Shown here one piece after another: positions 63,055-64,000 of a DNA stretch of 64,000 nucleotides (positions are counted from its first letter, which is position 1; the number at the start of each line of letters is the position of its first letter). The position numbers and the translations under genes were made by a program. Source of the DNA: Njordibacter sp937773555. GTDB taxonomy: Bacteria > Pseudomonadota > Gammaproteobacteria > Pseudomonadales > Balneatricaceae. Below the pieces are notes generated by a model that had not been told where the DNA came from, did not search any database, and saw only the letters and a program-made list of their open reading frames with translations. The stretch is taken from positions 2,542,001 through 2,606,000 of the forward strand of contig NZ_CP159830.1 of assembly GCF_047730085.1 (NCBI RefSeq). Direction: 5' to 3'.

Positions 63055-64000
63055 TTAGCTTGGCGCTTCGTCAGCACCCGGCACATCACCGTTATCCGCG
63101 TCTAGGTCTGCCTCAGAAACAGTGGCCTTATCTTCAGGTGCAGAGGCACTGGCACCCCCGCCCGTATTGGAACCACTAGCATTGCGCTCGCGGTCAGCCC
63201 AACCTTCTGGGGCTGAAACTTCTTGGCGAGCTAGCAACTGATCTAGCTGACTGGAGTCTATGGTTTCATACTTCATTAGTGCGTTAGCCATGGCATCAAG
63301 AATATCTCGATTATCATGTAAAATGGTGCTGGCACGGCCGTAACAGCTTTCAATAATATCTTTTATTTCGCTATCAATAATCGCTGTAGTTTCATCAGAA
63401 AAACCTTTAGCTCCCTGGCCTTGAGCACCACTAAACGGATCAGCGTCTTCAGATTCATATAGCAATGGCCCTAACTTTTCAGATAAGCCCCATTTAGTCA
63501 CCATGTTTCGTGCTAATTGCGTAGCGCGCTGTATGTCATTGGATGCTCCCGTAGTCACACCATCTTTGCCTAACGTTATTTCTTCAGCAATACGGCCACC
63601 GTAAAGGCTACAAATTTGGCTCAAGATCCCTTGGCGAGACAAACTATAACGATCTTCTTCAGGTAAAAACATAGTGACACCCAAAGCACGACCACGGGGA
63701 ATTATGGTCACCTTATAGACTGGATCGTGATCTGGCACTAAGCGCCCAACAATAGCGTGACCTGCCTCGTGATAGGCTGTATTAAGCTTTTCTTTAGGCT
63801 GCATCACCATAGATTTACGCTCAGCACCCATCATAATCTTATCTTTGGCTTTCTCTAGCTCGTCCATTCCTACGGTGCGCTTATTGAGCCGCGCAGTAAA
63901 CAATGCGGCTTCGTTCACTAGGTTAGCTAAGTCTGCGCCAGAGAACCCTGGGGTACCACGCGCAATAAGCTTTGACTTTACATCATCGCCTAAGGGTACC
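63055..64000 (-). CDS. ftsH: ATP-dependent zinc metalloprotease FtsH, 3' part
   Basis: C-terminal portion of the membrane-anchored AAA+ protease that degrades membrane proteins and sigma-32; the gene continues beyond the right edge of the window. Visible are the end of the AAA module (IARGTPGFSGADLANLVNEAAL), the zinc site TAYHEAGHAIVG, the peptidase core GVTTGASNDIQRATQLARNMV and an acidic Ala/Ser-rich tail. It is followed by folP and glmM as in E. coli and Pseudomonas. Confidence 0.97.
   Translation of the reverse strand, partial: VPLGDDVKSKLIARGTPGFSGADLANLVNEAALFTARLNKRTVGMDELEKAKDKIMMGAERKSMVMQPKEKLNTAYHEAGHAIVGRLVPDHDPVYKVTIIPRGRALGVTMFLPEEDRYSLSRQGILSQICSLYGGRIAEEITLGKDGVTTGASNDIQRATQLARNMVTKWGLSEKLGPLLYESEDADPFSGAQGQGAKGFSDETTAIIDSEIKDIIESCYGRASTILHDNRDILDAMANALMKYETIDSSQLDQLLARQEVSAPEGWADRERNASGSNTGGGASASAPEDKATVSEADLDADNGDVPGADEAPS

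Overview
The window is a compact, housekeeping-rich chromosomal segment of a gammaproteobacterium. Gene orders support this: rlmD-cysM, acpS-pdxJ-recO-era-rnc-lepB-lepA, HAD phosphatase/rppH-ptsP-(LysE-NRDE-TauE)-lgt-thyA-folA/ilvD, ubiI-ubiH-pepP-ygfB/zapA-6S RNA, and ftsH-folP-glmM-tpiA-secG-tRNA-Leu / tRNA-fMet-rimP-nusA-infB-rbfA-truB-rpsO-pnp. Several of these orders resemble Pseudomonas and its relatives more than Escherichia. The genus cannot be fixed from sequence alone. I see no phage, transposon, CRISPR, integron or toxin-antitoxin module. Base composition looks even by eye (not computed).

Region by region. 1-8.7 kb: a long minus-strand run for rRNA methylation, cysteine synthesis, CoA-dependent ACP activation, pyridoxine, repair, ribosome biogenesis and protein export (rlmD to lepA). 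8.8-9.3 kb: a small exported LTXXQ (Spy/CpxP-like) protein behind its own promoter and in front of a strong terminator. 9.4-17.9 kb: parE, cpdA, nudF, an oxygen-dependent HemY-type protoporphyrinogen oxidase, thiQ, thiP and waaA in one minus-strand train. 18-22.3 kb: an envelope group (GT4 glycosyltransferase, dgkA, msbA, lpxL-like). 22.3-28.7 kb: glnE, then divergent argA and ilvD. 28.8-36.7 kb: folate/thymidylate genes, lgt, two membrane transport families, an NRDE protein, ptsP, rppH and a HAD phosphatase. 36.8-43.6 kb: rlmI, an isolated gcvH, two ubiquinone hydroxylases, pepP, ygfB and the divisome genes. 43.6-46 kb: 6S RNA followed by a CpxR/CpxA-like two-component system. 46-49.6 kb: ilvA, rpiA, serA. 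49.8-58.7 kb: the pnp-to-metY transcription/translation operon. 58.8-64 kb: gloA, tRNA-Leu, secG, tpiA, glmM, folP and the 3' part of ftsH.

The most informative links are regulatory. An exact CpxR-type site (GTAAA-N5-GTAAA) lies upstream of the cpxRA-like pair. A one-mismatch-per-half version (GCAAA-N5-GCAAA) lies upstream of the distant Spy/CpxP-like gene, suggesting one envelope-stress circuit split over two loci 35 kb apart. That Spy-like gene also appears to start at AUU. Other points worth checking are an initiator tRNA with a U1.U72 end, a terminator immediately before rimP, twin hairpins between glnE and argA, a perfect 15-bp inverted repeat inside ubiH, an isolated gcvH, and thiPQ without thiB. 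I did not find a gene cluster that I can defend as an undescribed system.
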